Of a stretch of 64,000 nt of DNA, positions 11,881-22,487 are shown piece after piece. The DNA comes from Nemertoderma westbladi (Eukaryota > Xenacoelomorpha > Nemertodermatida > Nemertodermatidae). Under the pieces are notes generated by a model, which saw only the letters and a program-made list of their open reading frames with translations, had not been told where the DNA came from and did not search any database. Position 1 is the stretch's first letter. Each line of letters begins with the position of its first letter. Both the position numbers and the translations under genes were made by a program. The stretch lies in the NCBI GenBank assembly GCA_032718475.1, contig JAUCBJ010007486.1:1-64000 (forward strand). Reading direction: 5' to 3'.

Positions 11881-12006
11881 ATTATATACATAAGGGCATT
11901 CTAGACCAAATTAAATTTCTTGTGATTATGTTTTACATCTTGTCTTTTGACTTTGACTTTGTCTCGGTAGTGTGAACGCGGCCTAAAGTGCCATTTTATT
12001 GGCCCT
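11881..12006. repeat. Direct repeat of about 125 bp, left copy
   Basis: From ATATACATAAGGGCATTC to TTTATTGGCCCTTT, this segment is nearly identical to 52061-52186 in the same orientation (one 6-bp indel, a few substitutions). It contains TAGTGTGAACGCGGCC, which resembles terminal sequences of cut-and-paste elements. The two copies bracket the whole nested insertion. ORF-X coding sequence begins immediately after this copy. Confidence 0.7.
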
Positions 12007-12810
12007 TTCTCAACCAGGATTACGTCAAGGTGGGATCAGGAGTCCAAAGTGATTTGGAGAGCGACTTCAACGCCATGACGGATTTGGAGGATCGATTGCC
12101 GAGACCGTTTGTCGACACCAAGCTATTGTTGCTAAGGGCACAGGATATTGGAATTTATAGAGAGTACCCAAACTCTGCTAAGACTGGTATGGGCTTTATA
12201 GCGCATTTGTTGTACAACTGGGACTTCAAGTTGAAGACGCAAAAGAAATACGAGGAGGCATAAGGTGAATATAACACGCCGCCGGGAGCGGAGTTCAAAT
12301 CCCACTTTAAGCAGCAAGCGTTAGTGTATTGGAACATCTGCGCGCCACCCCGTGCGTCGCTGCAATATTATTTGGTGCTGGAGTCGAACACAGTAACTTG
12401 TTTAATCGCGGATATCGTTGCGCGAGTTCTGAAGCGTCATATTGGTGTTCGGAGGAGATCAATACGTTCGTTCGAAGGGAGGAATCCAATCCGACGTGAT
12501 GAAGCATTTCTTAACCCCGTTCTTCAACCAATCGCTAGAAAACACGTCGATGGTTAGGAGAGGATTAGCGATATTCGAAGGAGTATATCGACAGAACATC
12601 GGAGATTTGGGAGACCGACCTTCGATGGAGTATCCAACGCCAGAGGCCTTGGAGAAGTGGTTCGGGAATCAAACCTGCGGGTTTGGTACTCCCGTCCACT
12701 TGGAGGCGGATAGACCCGTTAGAGAGGGTTGGCCTGAGACGTTAGTGGAGGTGTTCGGAATAGATCTCCCGGTGGAGAAGACATATCCGAAACGGACGCG
12801 AGAGGAAATA
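12007..12810 (+). pseudogene. ORF-X copy A, exonuclease-like part (interrupted gene)
   Basis: Translation (with at least one frame change near 12265-12440) aligns by eye to the middle of the longer minus-strand copy at 57436-60155. Shared blocks are KVGSGVQSDL, RPFVDTKLL, MGFIAHLLYNWDFK, then a VYWNICAPP-like segment and a later FLTPFFNQSLEN. The KVG..x..DL plus VDT pair matches motif II of DEDD 3'-5' exonucleases. The Asp expected after the Tyr of motif III is absent (YWNIC). The N-terminal quarter present in the longer copy is missing here. The frame is cut at 12810 by a DNA transposon and resumes at 15976. This is a dead mobile-element gene inside a host intron, and its original element could not be delimited. 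Confidence 0.6.
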
Positions 12811-15800
12811 GTCCGGCAGCCACAATGGTATACCGAAAATTTTTGGACGGATTCAATTTTTTTGATGTTTTGAGTTCTATAGGTCCCACTTATTGAGGAA
12901 ATGGCGTTTTTAAAATTTTTGACTTTGGGCATTTTGAAATAACGACCTAGTTGCTAAGGACCACGTAATTCTCATTTAAAGCATAGCAACTCCAAAACAG
13001 CATGTCATAATGGATTGAAATCTTCTACAAAGTCAATATAGTTCATTTACGAAATAATGGCAATCTTTTTTGTCTGATTTTTAGATCCTGTTGCTATGGA
13101 GACGGCATTCAAGTTTAGTGCTTCGATTTCAAACACCTTTAATTATACCATTAGTTACAAAATATGCACCAAAGTTAGTTAAATTATGTTTATTTTATTA
13201 GCGTGGCCTTTCTGTAACTTTAGACAAGGTTAAGAATCTCAATTGGGATGATATTTATGTCCTAACCTGACATGTTTGAGTGTTAACATAATTATTAAAG
13301 ACAACAAATTTCAGCGATTATAACATTTAGGTGATGTTTCTACGGTAACTATATTTGTTATTTCCAGTTTAGCTCCTTTCTACTGTACTGTGCATCTTAT
13401 TTTATTGTACCCGTCTTCATAAATCGATACCGTAAGGGAATAGTACAGATAAAGTGCATAACCTTAGCAAAGTAGATTAGAGTGGATTCTACTGTACAGA
13501 ATAGTATGTTCCTGCGTTCCAACATACGATATAATAATATTTATAATATTTCCAAATTTTGAGTTGGGTACTACAGTACTTTTTCTTGGGTGATCATTTC
13601 GATATGGAGAATTGGGTTTGGAATTCATAACTAATGATGATCATTAGTTATGATTATTAGTTATTAATCATTAGTTAGGCCTATGATTACTCACATTTAG
13701 TGTTTTCTTCATGGAATAGCTAGTGAGTTTCCAGGTCTCTTATTTAAATGGGACTTGTAGTTCTCTAGAAATATAACAGTTGATGATAGCTAATCGAATT
13801 AGGAAACCTAGCAATTACTGTAAAAAATTCTAAAATGACTAGTTCGAACATTCATATGATATTATGGGGGCCACCTGCAAAAAACAGTAACTATTGTATC
13901 TGGTAAAAAAAAATAGCTTGTAAAATCTCAAAAATTGATCATATTTAAAAGTCAATAGATAAAATGTGGTTAGCGGGCCGGTACTAGTTAACGGGTCGGG
14001 ACTAGAGTCATCCGACTCCCTTACAGGTTGACCTCGGAGTTTACCTAGGTAATGCCAAGCAAACTACTTTATAAACGAATTAAGTTCCATGAATTGTAAG
14101 AAATCCACGCATTCACTAGCTATGCTAATAACCCAACCAAACAGGAATATTGGACCTACCTTATCACATGTGGATGAAGCGGATCATTCTATACTGAGAT
14201 TGACCAAAAAGGAAATGTCAAAAGAACTAGATTATGACAGATATCAAGAGTTATACTGGTATTTCAAACCCGGTAATGCCTTGCCATTAATAGTTTTGGC
14301 GGGGTCTGCTATTGGTCTACATCGAGCTAAATGTATTGACCATGAGTTCCTCAAAGATGTCACTATGTAATTTGGTATTCTCCTGTTCAGTACGGTGGAC
14401 TTACATTAAGGGGGATGCATACATTAATGATTGGATCCATAGGAAGTTTAGTGGTTGAAACCGACCTCTCTGAAGTCTATCGTGTGTATTTTGGCGGTGT
14501 TTCGAAGATGTTATCTGGGAAAAAGTTTCCACAGAACATGCGCGCTATGCGCAATTTCGCAGATAAATATTCTGTATTTCTTCTATTATTACATTTTTAT
14601 CTGACGGAAAGTACAAGTATAACCAATTCAATTTTCATAAAGTCCCCATTAAAAAACCGTACCGCAGTAATAGACGTGGGAGAAGCAGTAAAAATGCATC
14701 GTTGCATCATAGGAATTCTTTTGGGAGGCCATGCATTATCTGGGTGTGAAACGGTTGCGACTATGTTTGGGATTGGCAAAGCGAAAGTCATCAAGGCTTT
14801 GGATAAAGGACTCACTCTTACTTGTTTGGGAGATATGGAGGCACCGCAATTTACAGTCTTAATGGAATGTACTAACTTTATAACTGACTGGCGTGACTGC
14901 TATGGATATGACTCAGACAACATGACCCAGTCACGACAAAAGGTGTGCACAGAAAAAACAATTACCAACTGTGAAAAGCTGCAAACAATACCACCAACCA
15001 CTGACTCTTTCTCAGAGAACGTGAAAAGGGCCCATTTGAAAGTAATGGTGTGGAAGAACACAATGGAGAACACAGTTAGACCACCTAGTGTAGACCCCAG
15101 AAAATATGGGTGGAGAATAGCTTTCCCCGATTGTAATCCCTGAGGGCATACCACCAGCTCCGGAATGCATTTTGCAATTAATTCGGTGTAACTGTTAATC
15201 CAAAATCCCATGTAAATCGCAGAAGTGCACCTGCAGAAACAACCAACCTGATTGCACAGAATTTTGCAACTGCAATAAAGATTAATGCGCAAACTTTTCG
15301 TAATTTCATATTGTATTATAATCAAACAATGAATAATATAAAATGCATAGTCTCCATATTCGCCATGCATTAAATAAATTTTGTATATTTAGCATTAAAA
15401 AAGTGTTATAAACAAGCAGGAGACAAATTATTAATATATACATTTTAAGGTAATAAATTTCTATCAAGGTTTTAAATGCTTCAGATGTGATGTCCGCAAT
15501 AAATTACTGTGGTTTCCATGAATACGGGTATTTGTTGCTAACCATACTTCTACACAAAATTGATGTGGTGCATATTAATTAGGGAAACATATTATTAATA
15601 AAGTGCACAAACGAAACAAAAAACACATGAGTGTCAGTAGGCATAGTAGTTTTTCATTTGGAAAAATAGAGCGTTAGCTGTAACCTTCGTTACCATAACA
15701 ACACTTCAATAGTTTCTTTAAAATTTTCATATTTTCGATCAAAATTACAACCAGTTCAAACCCAACAGTTAATCGCCATTCTGATCGCTTAAAAGCTTTT

Positions 15801-15975
15801 ATAGAAATTACTGTAGTCCATAGAAACGGGTCATTAATTCAAATTGCCCAAGGTGTCAAAGTCCATAAATCACTTTTTTATGTTAAGAGGGACCCCTAGA
15901 CACCAAAACATCCAAAAAATGTAATCCGTCCAAAAATTTTCGTTTAGGCCAAAAAGAGGTACGTGGCTGCCGGAC
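12811..15975 (+). mobile_element. DNA transposon with inverted termini, flanked by TA
   Basis: The left end GTCCGGCAGCCAC (12811-12823) is the exact reverse complement of 15963-15975. After a short divergent spacer, a second inverted block of about 50 bp follows: AAAATTTTTGGACGGATT at 12837 and its reverse complement ending near 15940, about 80% identical through to a GGTCCC block. TA lies at 12809-12810 and 15976-15977, a likely target duplication. It inserted into ORF-X copy A. The superfamily is not certain: a TA target fits several groups. Confidence 0.75.
14089..15290 (+). pseudogene. Transposon-borne protein with HALSGCETVA block and CXC-type cysteine tail
   Basis: Two successive frames (14089-14370 and 14415-15143) and a cysteine-rich tail (about 15185-15288). 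Diagnostic blocks are GGHALSGCETVATMFGIGK, then VMVWKNTM and VDPRKYGW. The tail reads as RCNC, then after a stop PCKSQKCTCRNNQPDCTEFCNC, resembling a Tesmin/TSO1-like CXC repeat. This order (ALxGCDT, VDPxxWGW, CxCxxxC tail) is common in multicopy genes of marine invertebrates that I know only as repeat-associated. Their enzymatic role is not established to my knowledge. Frame breaks at about 14371 and 15144, and a stop inside the tail, show decay. Position inside the inverted repeats suggests it is the element's own gene, but a captured gene is possible. Confidence 0.55.
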
Positions 15976-16514
15976 TAAAATATTGGAGATCGAAGACAAA
16001 GGCGAGGATGTTTACTTTGTTCCGGATCGACAACCTTTGACCGGAGAGGACGACATCGTTTTAGACATTGGGAAGGAAGGGAGTGCGAAGCCGATTGGAG
16101 ACCTCATATACGAGAGGGCCTGGTTTCCGCAAGCTCGTAGATGCAAGTTGTGCGGCAGCACAAGGCATAGTCAAAGGTCGTGCGATGCTGTAGTAGAGGC
16201 GGCGCATAAGGTTTGCCGTTGGTGCAACGAGACTGACCATTCATTCCTTACGTGCACTGTCTTCATTTCTCAGTGTGGATATTGTGGAGTAAAGGGACAC
16301 CATAGTGCAAAATGTCAACTGCGTGATGATTCTTTCCAGAATCATAGCGCCAACCTCCTCCGGGAAATGTTAGACAAGTGGGAGGGTGTGGCTGACTACC
16401 ACATCCAGGCGCAAATGCGGTGGTTGCCGTTTAAAGCAGGATACGGGTTCTGGGCGGTAGATCCATCACACGTTGCATATGAACCGTATTTGCAATCCCT
16501 ACCGCAATACCAGG
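15976..16514 (+). pseudogene. ORF-X copy A, triple zinc-knuckle part
   Basis: Open frame with an acidic linker followed by three textbook CX2CX4HX4C zinc knuckles: CKLCGSTRHSQRSC, CRWCNETDHSFLTC and CGYCGVKGHHSAKC. Then comes a segment (DKWEGVADYHIQ… YEPYL) with the same spacing as AWEANADLH… FHPYLFA in the other copies. Such knuckles bind single-stranded nucleic acid in retroelement Gag proteins. The frame runs into the LTR of Element II at 16515 and re-emerges, in frame, after that element at 50714. Confidence 0.72.
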
Positions 16515-18770
16515 TGTTGTGTCCTCTACGGTAGGGACTACCCTACAGCCTACAAATCTACTAATACGAAGCTATAGAATATCTCTATCCGTAAAGTCCA
16601 GTAGTATACCGCTTACCAGATCCTAGTAACGATGTATCTTACTGTAAGACTCTAGTAATGAAACGGGCTCGTACAGTATCTGACAACAAATCCCAGTCCA
16701 GGATATCTAAACAAACAGATACAATACACAAACTACTACTGGCGAGGAGCAGAGCCTGGTGTCTATTCTAGGTACGTGGGCGGGTCTAATGCCTACGTAC
16801 TAGACAAAAGGATACCTGTCCTCTAACCGGTATGGCAGATGTACAGTTACAGTAACAGACCAAACTCACGGGAAAACAATCCCCGCGCAGCGAATCCTAA
16901 CTATCGCTGACAGTCTTAAATACAGTAACTTGCCGCGGTGTGATTTATATGGTTTATATACGAGCTAGGTGGGTTACAGCCCTAGCGTAACAATACTGAT
17001 CCCCCTGTCTGAATCAGCCTAAAAGAGGTCGTGCCTAAATGTAACGATAACTGATCTCCCTGCACGAAATCAGTCTAAAAGGTCAGGCCTAAATGTAACA
17101 ATACTGCTGCGCAGAAAACAACAGTTTAATAACGAAAATGAAATGCTCCCTCTTGCCGTAACTAAATATCTGATCCTAATTTACAAATACAGATAATTTC
17201 TGCCTAAAAGTAATCTAAAGTGCGCTATAACTAGTAGAAACTCTAAGGGTAAATATGTTTTAGGGCGTGTGTGTGTGTGGGTGTGTTACAAATAAAACAA
17301 TTTTGGTGTTATCTTTTCACTAGGTTTTAGTAATTCTCTGACCGAAATAATACCGTGCACTAGCTACTAAAATAAGCTAGTCGCGTTTTGTAGAACTTTA
17401 TACTCACAAATGACGTCAAAGCTCTCTCCTTCCTATCCACAACTCAACTGGACAACCACGGTGTTAGTAACTACACCCGTGATCGGCACAAATACCAGAT
17501 TCTGGTTGTAAGATAAGAAATAGGGATTAATTGCTACCGTACGTTAGCTGATCTGGTATACAAATTTGATTCTAGAACTTTGTTGCCGCAGTAGTTAGCA
17601 GCAATACCTATCAGTACATGGCAAGGCGCGGTAGGATATTAATAAAACCTCCCTAGGCCAAGCGGTGTGCCGGTAGCAGAAATGTTCCTTGCCTGATCAA
17701 ATAACCAACTTCAGGCAGGGGGGGGGGGGGGGGGGGTACTAATGTATGCTCTACAAAGCGAACCGGTACCAAACGGTCAGTACTGCGAATTACTAAATTA
17801 TGGAACATATGCTGTCTGTACCTAATATGTACTCGCGTACTGATGGACGGCAATAATTCGCTTCTACCTGTGAGGTATACAGGTAACCCAGGGGTTCGCA
17901 GGACTGACAAAGGGGGTTCTGCCTAAAATATAGTTATTTGATCCTAAATTTGCGGCGTCCCAGGACGACGTCACGCTTACCCTGATCTATAGGTCTTACG
18001 GCGGGCAAGGGCGTCAAACAAGTCTTACCTTCCTCATAAAGCGGGCGCTGCATGGCATGTGGAACATTTCGAAGGGCGAAGGGGGTGTGCGGTCCAAGTT
18101 AATGTGGGCGCTAGCGTGTTGTGGACATCCTTTCCCTGCGTTGCTGACGGCCTAACGGTCTAGGCGGTCATCTTCCCGATGTTTGGCTGTCCCAAAGTTG
18201 GACCAAAGAAAAACATGTTCAGGAGTTTGCAGTGTATTTACAGTTTAGCAAAGATTTATCAAACAGATTTAGAAATAGTTTCAACAAGAAACAAATAACT
18301 AAGCAAGAAGCAAAGTGAAGTGATAAGTCAAGTGGATACTAATAGTGAAGAGTGATAACCGAAGGCAAACCAGCCCTTTATATACTAAATCTGGGACATA
18401 GAATTTACTAGAACCTCCTAGAGTATTCCATGGCCTCACATTGGAGCAATAAGATATTCCATGCCTTATGATTGGCCTAACTCATCGTTCGATACGTTGT
18501 ACGCACCTCATTGGCTTACCAATTTGTACCAAATGAAAATAAATTGCCCCAAAATACAAATTTCCCGACTAAGATTCGAACTCGTAACCTATGTAATGCA
18601 ACCAACGCCTTAACCATCTGACCACTACGCCACGAGAGTAACTAGGGGTTTTATGTATACAAATATGAATAGGCATATTACATTACTGTAACTTAATCAA
18701 AGTGCGTCGGATTTTCGAAAGTTTTTTACGTTATACTACAAATGCTATTCTATAGTGAAATAATTCATCA
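16515..18770 (-). repeat. Element II 3' LTR (left copy)
   Basis: Begins TGTTGTGTCC and ends TTCATCA on the + strand. It contains a G22 tract at about 17717-17738, a GT run near 17265 absent from the other LTR, an 85-codon ORF conserved in both copies (minus strand, 17653-17910) and a tRNA-like segment. Just inside, on the minus strand, the sequence ends in GGAGCGG, the same short purine stretch that precedes the 3' LTRs of Elements I and III, and a candidate polypurine tract. Confidence 0.9.
18563..18637 (-). ncRNA. tRNA-like segment with Pol III A and B boxes inside the LTR
   Basis: On the minus strand TGGCGTAGTGG fits the A-box consensus and GAGTTCGAATCT fits the B-box, with about 40 bases between. 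Acceptor and T stems do not pair well, so this is a tRNA-derived relic (SINE-head-like) rather than a functional tRNA gene. The same segment is in the other LTR. Confidence 0.6.
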
Positions 18771-19283
18771 CCGCTCCATGAAAACAGTAAGTAAGACTGT
18801 TTTCACCAATCGAAATACGAAAACTATTTACAAATACTTCTAAGTCTACTGGTAGGGCCTAAAATATAAAACAATCACTATCTAATTATTGCATACTTAA
18901 TATTGCAGGTACAGCGTAAATACAATCCATCATACATACAAATACAAATTTACAAATCAACTTTAGTGCATAAAATACAAAAAGGCTTTCGGTTATCAAG
19001 ATAAACAAATTAAACAAATTAGATCAAACAAATTAGAACAAATCAAACAAATAATTTCAATCTTTCAATAAATCTTTATATATTGTAAATATACATAATT
19101 AACTTCCACCAAATTAAATCAGTTCAAATATAAAATAAACACAAGGCGCTAAAATCCCTTAAATAAGTATTAAAGTGTCCACCTGACGATCTAAATAGTT
19201 CGTCCTGCTGGTCTGGATGTCTTCTCCTGAGCACTAATTGCTAACGGTAGGCTCGCAAGCCTTCCTTCCTTCATCTCGCTCTC
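18771..19283. other. Element II 3' untranslated region
   Basis: AT-rich sequence between the 3' LTR and the last small ORF. It holds one copy of the hairpin motif at 19245-19265 and otherwise no coding signal. Confidence 0.6.
19245..19265. repeat. Element II hairpin motif, copy 1
   Basis: CGGTAGGCTCGCAAGCCTTCC. The core AGGCT-CGCA-AGCCT folds as a 5-bp stem. It sits just downstream (minus strand) of the stop codon of the 3' small ORF. Confidence 0.85.
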
Positions 19284-19792
19284 CTAATCCTTGGTCGACG
19301 CTTTCGTCATTCTGGGCTCCTCCTCTTTAGGTATGGGCTCATCCACGTCCTCTAATACGATTGGGTGGTGGTCGGGATCGAACTGGCGCTCGGACTTCGG
19401 TGTCGAGCTGTCGGTGGTTCCTACGTCGAGTTGCCTGCGGTTCTAGAATACCGGGAAATGAAACGACCGCCTTCTTGATAACTTTGGTGGTTTGGGCAAC
19501 GCGCTAATATCGGCTCGGGGTTCTCGCAAACGTCGCTGGCGTCGCATAATGCATCGTAGGTGTACAACGCTTTGAACTCCGCCCGTAACTCCTCCGCTCT
19601 TTTGTTATGAGCGTCCAATCGCTGTCGCGTAACGTTTGGATCCGCCTTGGATTTAGCGAGCTTGGCTGTACTCCTAGCCATACTCTCCACTCCAAACAGG
19701 TTAAAGTTTTGGCCCCATATCGGTTGAACGGTGCCTGGTGCTCCTATTCCTGCGTGGATCCCTGATAATAGTGTTTCTACTAGAGGAAACAC
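19284..19792 (-). pseudogene. Element II small ORF at the env position
   Basis: Starts MFPLVETLLSGIH, with a charged, probably helical middle (MARSTAKLAKSKADPN…NKRAEELRAEFKALYT). After a frame change near 19430 it continues into an acidic/Pro tail (DDHHPIV-type residues, EEEPRMTKASTKD) ending at 19284-19286. It lies between integrase and the 3' LTR on the element's coding strand. No transmembrane segment, so it is not an obvious envelope protein. I do not recognise the family. It has no clear similarity to ORF-X of Elements I and III except position and the charged C-terminus. Confidence 0.5.
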
Positions 19793-20101
19793 AAACAGAG
19801 GTTAGATGTGAGGAGACTTAGAGTTTTGTCGGCTTTTGGCTCAACTTTGCTCTAAAACCCCTACCCATTTGCCTAATGACTTCGGGTTCGCGTGATTTTG
19901 CACTGGCTCCTAATCCAAAATATGTGCCGATAAAAAACGAATTCCGGGTAAACTAGCCGCGAGTCTAAAATACTCACCTTTTAATTTCCCAAACTACATT
20001 CCCAAAGAAATAATAGTGCAGTCGAGAATTAATTCGGTCTGAATAATAGTAGACACGACTACGTAGAACAAGGCCGGTTTTCTTTTCCAAAAAAAAATTA
20101 T

Positions 20102-20122
20102 CGGTAGGCTCGCAAGCCTTCC
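20102..20122. repeat. Element II hairpin motif, copy 2
   Basis: CGGTAGGCTCGCAAGCCTTCC, identical to copy 1, in the non-coding stretch between integrase and the small 3' ORF. Copies 1 and 2 flank that ORF. Confidence 0.85.
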
Positions 20123-20474
20123 ATCCGCTCTTGTCCTCCCCAATTTTAATTTTATCTAGCTGTATTCTAGAATTCGCATTCACTGGAGAATCATTTTTCT
20201 TAAATTTAAATCCAACTAAATCGATTTGTCTAATAATTTTGAAAAATTGTCTCACTTGTGGGTTCCAAGTGGAATTCCATTCCTACTGTACACACAATCC
20301 CGCTCCTATGTGATACATAAGGGTACTACCCTCCATGTTCACATATAAAGACAATGGAATTCCACCGCTGTCTCTATCTACAGTGAAGAGGATTACAAAT
20401 GCACATACAGTAATACAAATACTAAATTACTAAAATACGGTAGGTCTATGTGGCGGCCAACAAAGGTCCCACAT

Positions 20475-21136
20475 CTATTTACTAATATTGGGTGGAGATT
20501 TGTAGTCTCCTGTCTCGTTTCTAGTCTCCTCAAGGAGCACGAGACGTTGTACAGGTCTGTCTACGGTACGACCGTCGATAGTCCTTACAGTAACTGTTCT
20601 TATTACACCAGATGTAGGGTGCGTGGTCAAAATGACTCCCAGTCAGCCAAAACCATCTTTTCAGATTGGCTTCAGCCAATAAAACATGGTCACCACGTCT
20701 TAAACATCGGGTATTAAGATACCAAGAGGTTCTGGTCGAAATAGAGGGCAAATAATCTTTCTGCCATATTTCCCAGAATTTATTTGCAAGCAATTGAGTG
20801 ATTTTCCAAGCTTTGTTGCCGTATCCGTCGCTATTAACGGGTACCGAAATGGGCAACAATGTCGTCGGCGCCTGCATAAGCAGGTGCGCTGGTGTCAAGG
20901 CAAACTGTGCGTCGTTATCGTCTGGGATCAAAGCGATCGGTCTAGTGTTCAAAATCGCTTCGATTTCTATTAACAACGTCGTCAGTTGGTCGTCTGTCAA
21001 TATGTGTTGCGTCGGTACGACTTTAGCCATAGCTGTTTTTATTGAGTCAATCAGCCTTTCCCAAACGCCGCCTCTCCACGGACTGTCTGGAGTATTGAAA
21101 TACCAAACAATTCGGTGAGGACGTAGTTCCTCGGTA
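20475..21136 (-). pseudogene. Element II integrase, C-terminal part (split from 33248-34891)
   Basis: The minus-strand frame begins ITEELRPHR, continues with SPWRGGVWERLIDSIK (containing the catalytic Glu of the DDE triad), then IEAILNTRPIAL and LTPAHLLM. Next is the DUF5641-type tail (WEIWQKDYLPS, GDHVLLAE). After a frameshift near 20640 it ends with HPTSGVIRTVTVRT and a stop at 20475. These are standard BEL/Pao integrase features. The first two catalytic Asp residues are 12 kb away at 33248-34891, because Element I inserted between the second Asp and the Glu. Confidence 0.88.
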
Positions 21137-21141
21137 ATCTG

Positions 21142-22409
21142 TGTACGCGCTTTTGAAGACCTTTAGCAGTTTAACCTGCCAAAATTTATATGTCTTTTGG
21201 TTTATAAATCGACTCTAGAAGATGACAATATTTAATACCAATAAACACAACATTAGCAGAAGCCAGCCTAGTGCGCGTCCATTCACCCGCTGGATAATCC
21301 CGGGAGACTGGATTCTGTCGGCTTAGATTATTATTGCAGTGAAGCTTACGGTATTGTATTATTCGATTGATCGTTAATAATTAATTTCTGACTAATATTA
21401 TTCACTTTCGGGAAATATTAACAGTTCCTTTAGGACGTGGCGCTCTATCTAAGTAAACAGAGATATGACTTATACTAATCACAACGGTAAGTCGGTAAGG
21501 CTTATGATTCACGTATGAGGCGCATTCTTTAGGAAATGCTTAGTTATCAGCCACAATCATGCACACTACCGGTAACACACAATACTGCTCACTAATTTGC
21601 CGACCGTCAATGAATTTTATCATATATAAAGAGAATAGCAACGGACTCATGTAGGGCTTATCAAATAGCATTAAATTCAATACACACCACAATAATATAA
21701 GTCGCAATCGCTATATATATAACCCGCCTCTCTAACCTGTAGTGTATCAAGAAAATTGGGAAATTTGGGTTCTTTATAAATGTTCTCCAAATAATATTCA
21801 ATCCACTGATATAAGATATGACAACAGTAAAAACATTAAGACGGTAGGTTAAGATATGATATGAACAGATATGTACAGCGATATGCACTGATATGGACCG
21901 ATAACAGTCATACGCTCTATAATTTAAGCCTACTAATGTTTCTTCTAAATTATGAAAAGAATTAACTCTAGAGCCGGTGTTTCTGGCTTAGACAGCAATA
22001 ACAACAAAGTATCAGTAAAAACAGTAAGACTGAACACTCTCCTTATAATCGACCGAAAAGCTACACGTCGACAGGAAAAATCGCTCTGATTGGCTCAAGC
22101 CAAACAAAGAACCATGCGTCCAATGGCTGTTTCCATGTCAGCAACCAGCTGTTAGATGTCGTAATATGAATCATCACGGCTAAGCTGTGAAAGGTATTTG
22201 GTGCATTGTAGGTTTTTTGCCTTACCATGTCTGCCAAAACACGTATATAGTAGAATGACTTTTATGTCCGTTAAAACACCTATAACGGTACCTTGCGGGC
22301 GAGGGGAATATTTATACAGTTAGAGAACCTTTTAGAGTATTCCAGCGCCTGGGGGGGAAACTGGATTGCGAAGCAAAGGGGCCAGTTATATCCCACAGAA
22401 GCTTTTACA
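21142..22409 (-). repeat. Element I 3' LTR
   Basis: TGTACGCGCTTTTGAAG…GAAGCTTTTACA on the + strand. It has a 24-bp extra segment near 21556-21580 not present in the right LTR. Next to it inside the element (22410 onward) the minus strand carries TGGGAGCGG, the likely polypurine tract. A third, diverged LTR of this family is at 56207-57383. Confidence 0.92.
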
Positions 22410-22487
22410 CCGCTCCCAGAAAATGGGATTTGAGTCTATAAAATATACAAAATCACAGTTTCTAATATACGTAAATACTCTAAACAG

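Noticed and set aside
17653-17910. LTR-encoded 85-residue protein
   Set aside because: Contains a proline run from the poly-C strand whose length differs between LTRs, and one LTR version ends differently. No motif.
18563-18637. Functional tRNA gene
   Set aside because: A and B boxes fit, but acceptor and T stems do not pair. It is part of a duplicated LTR.
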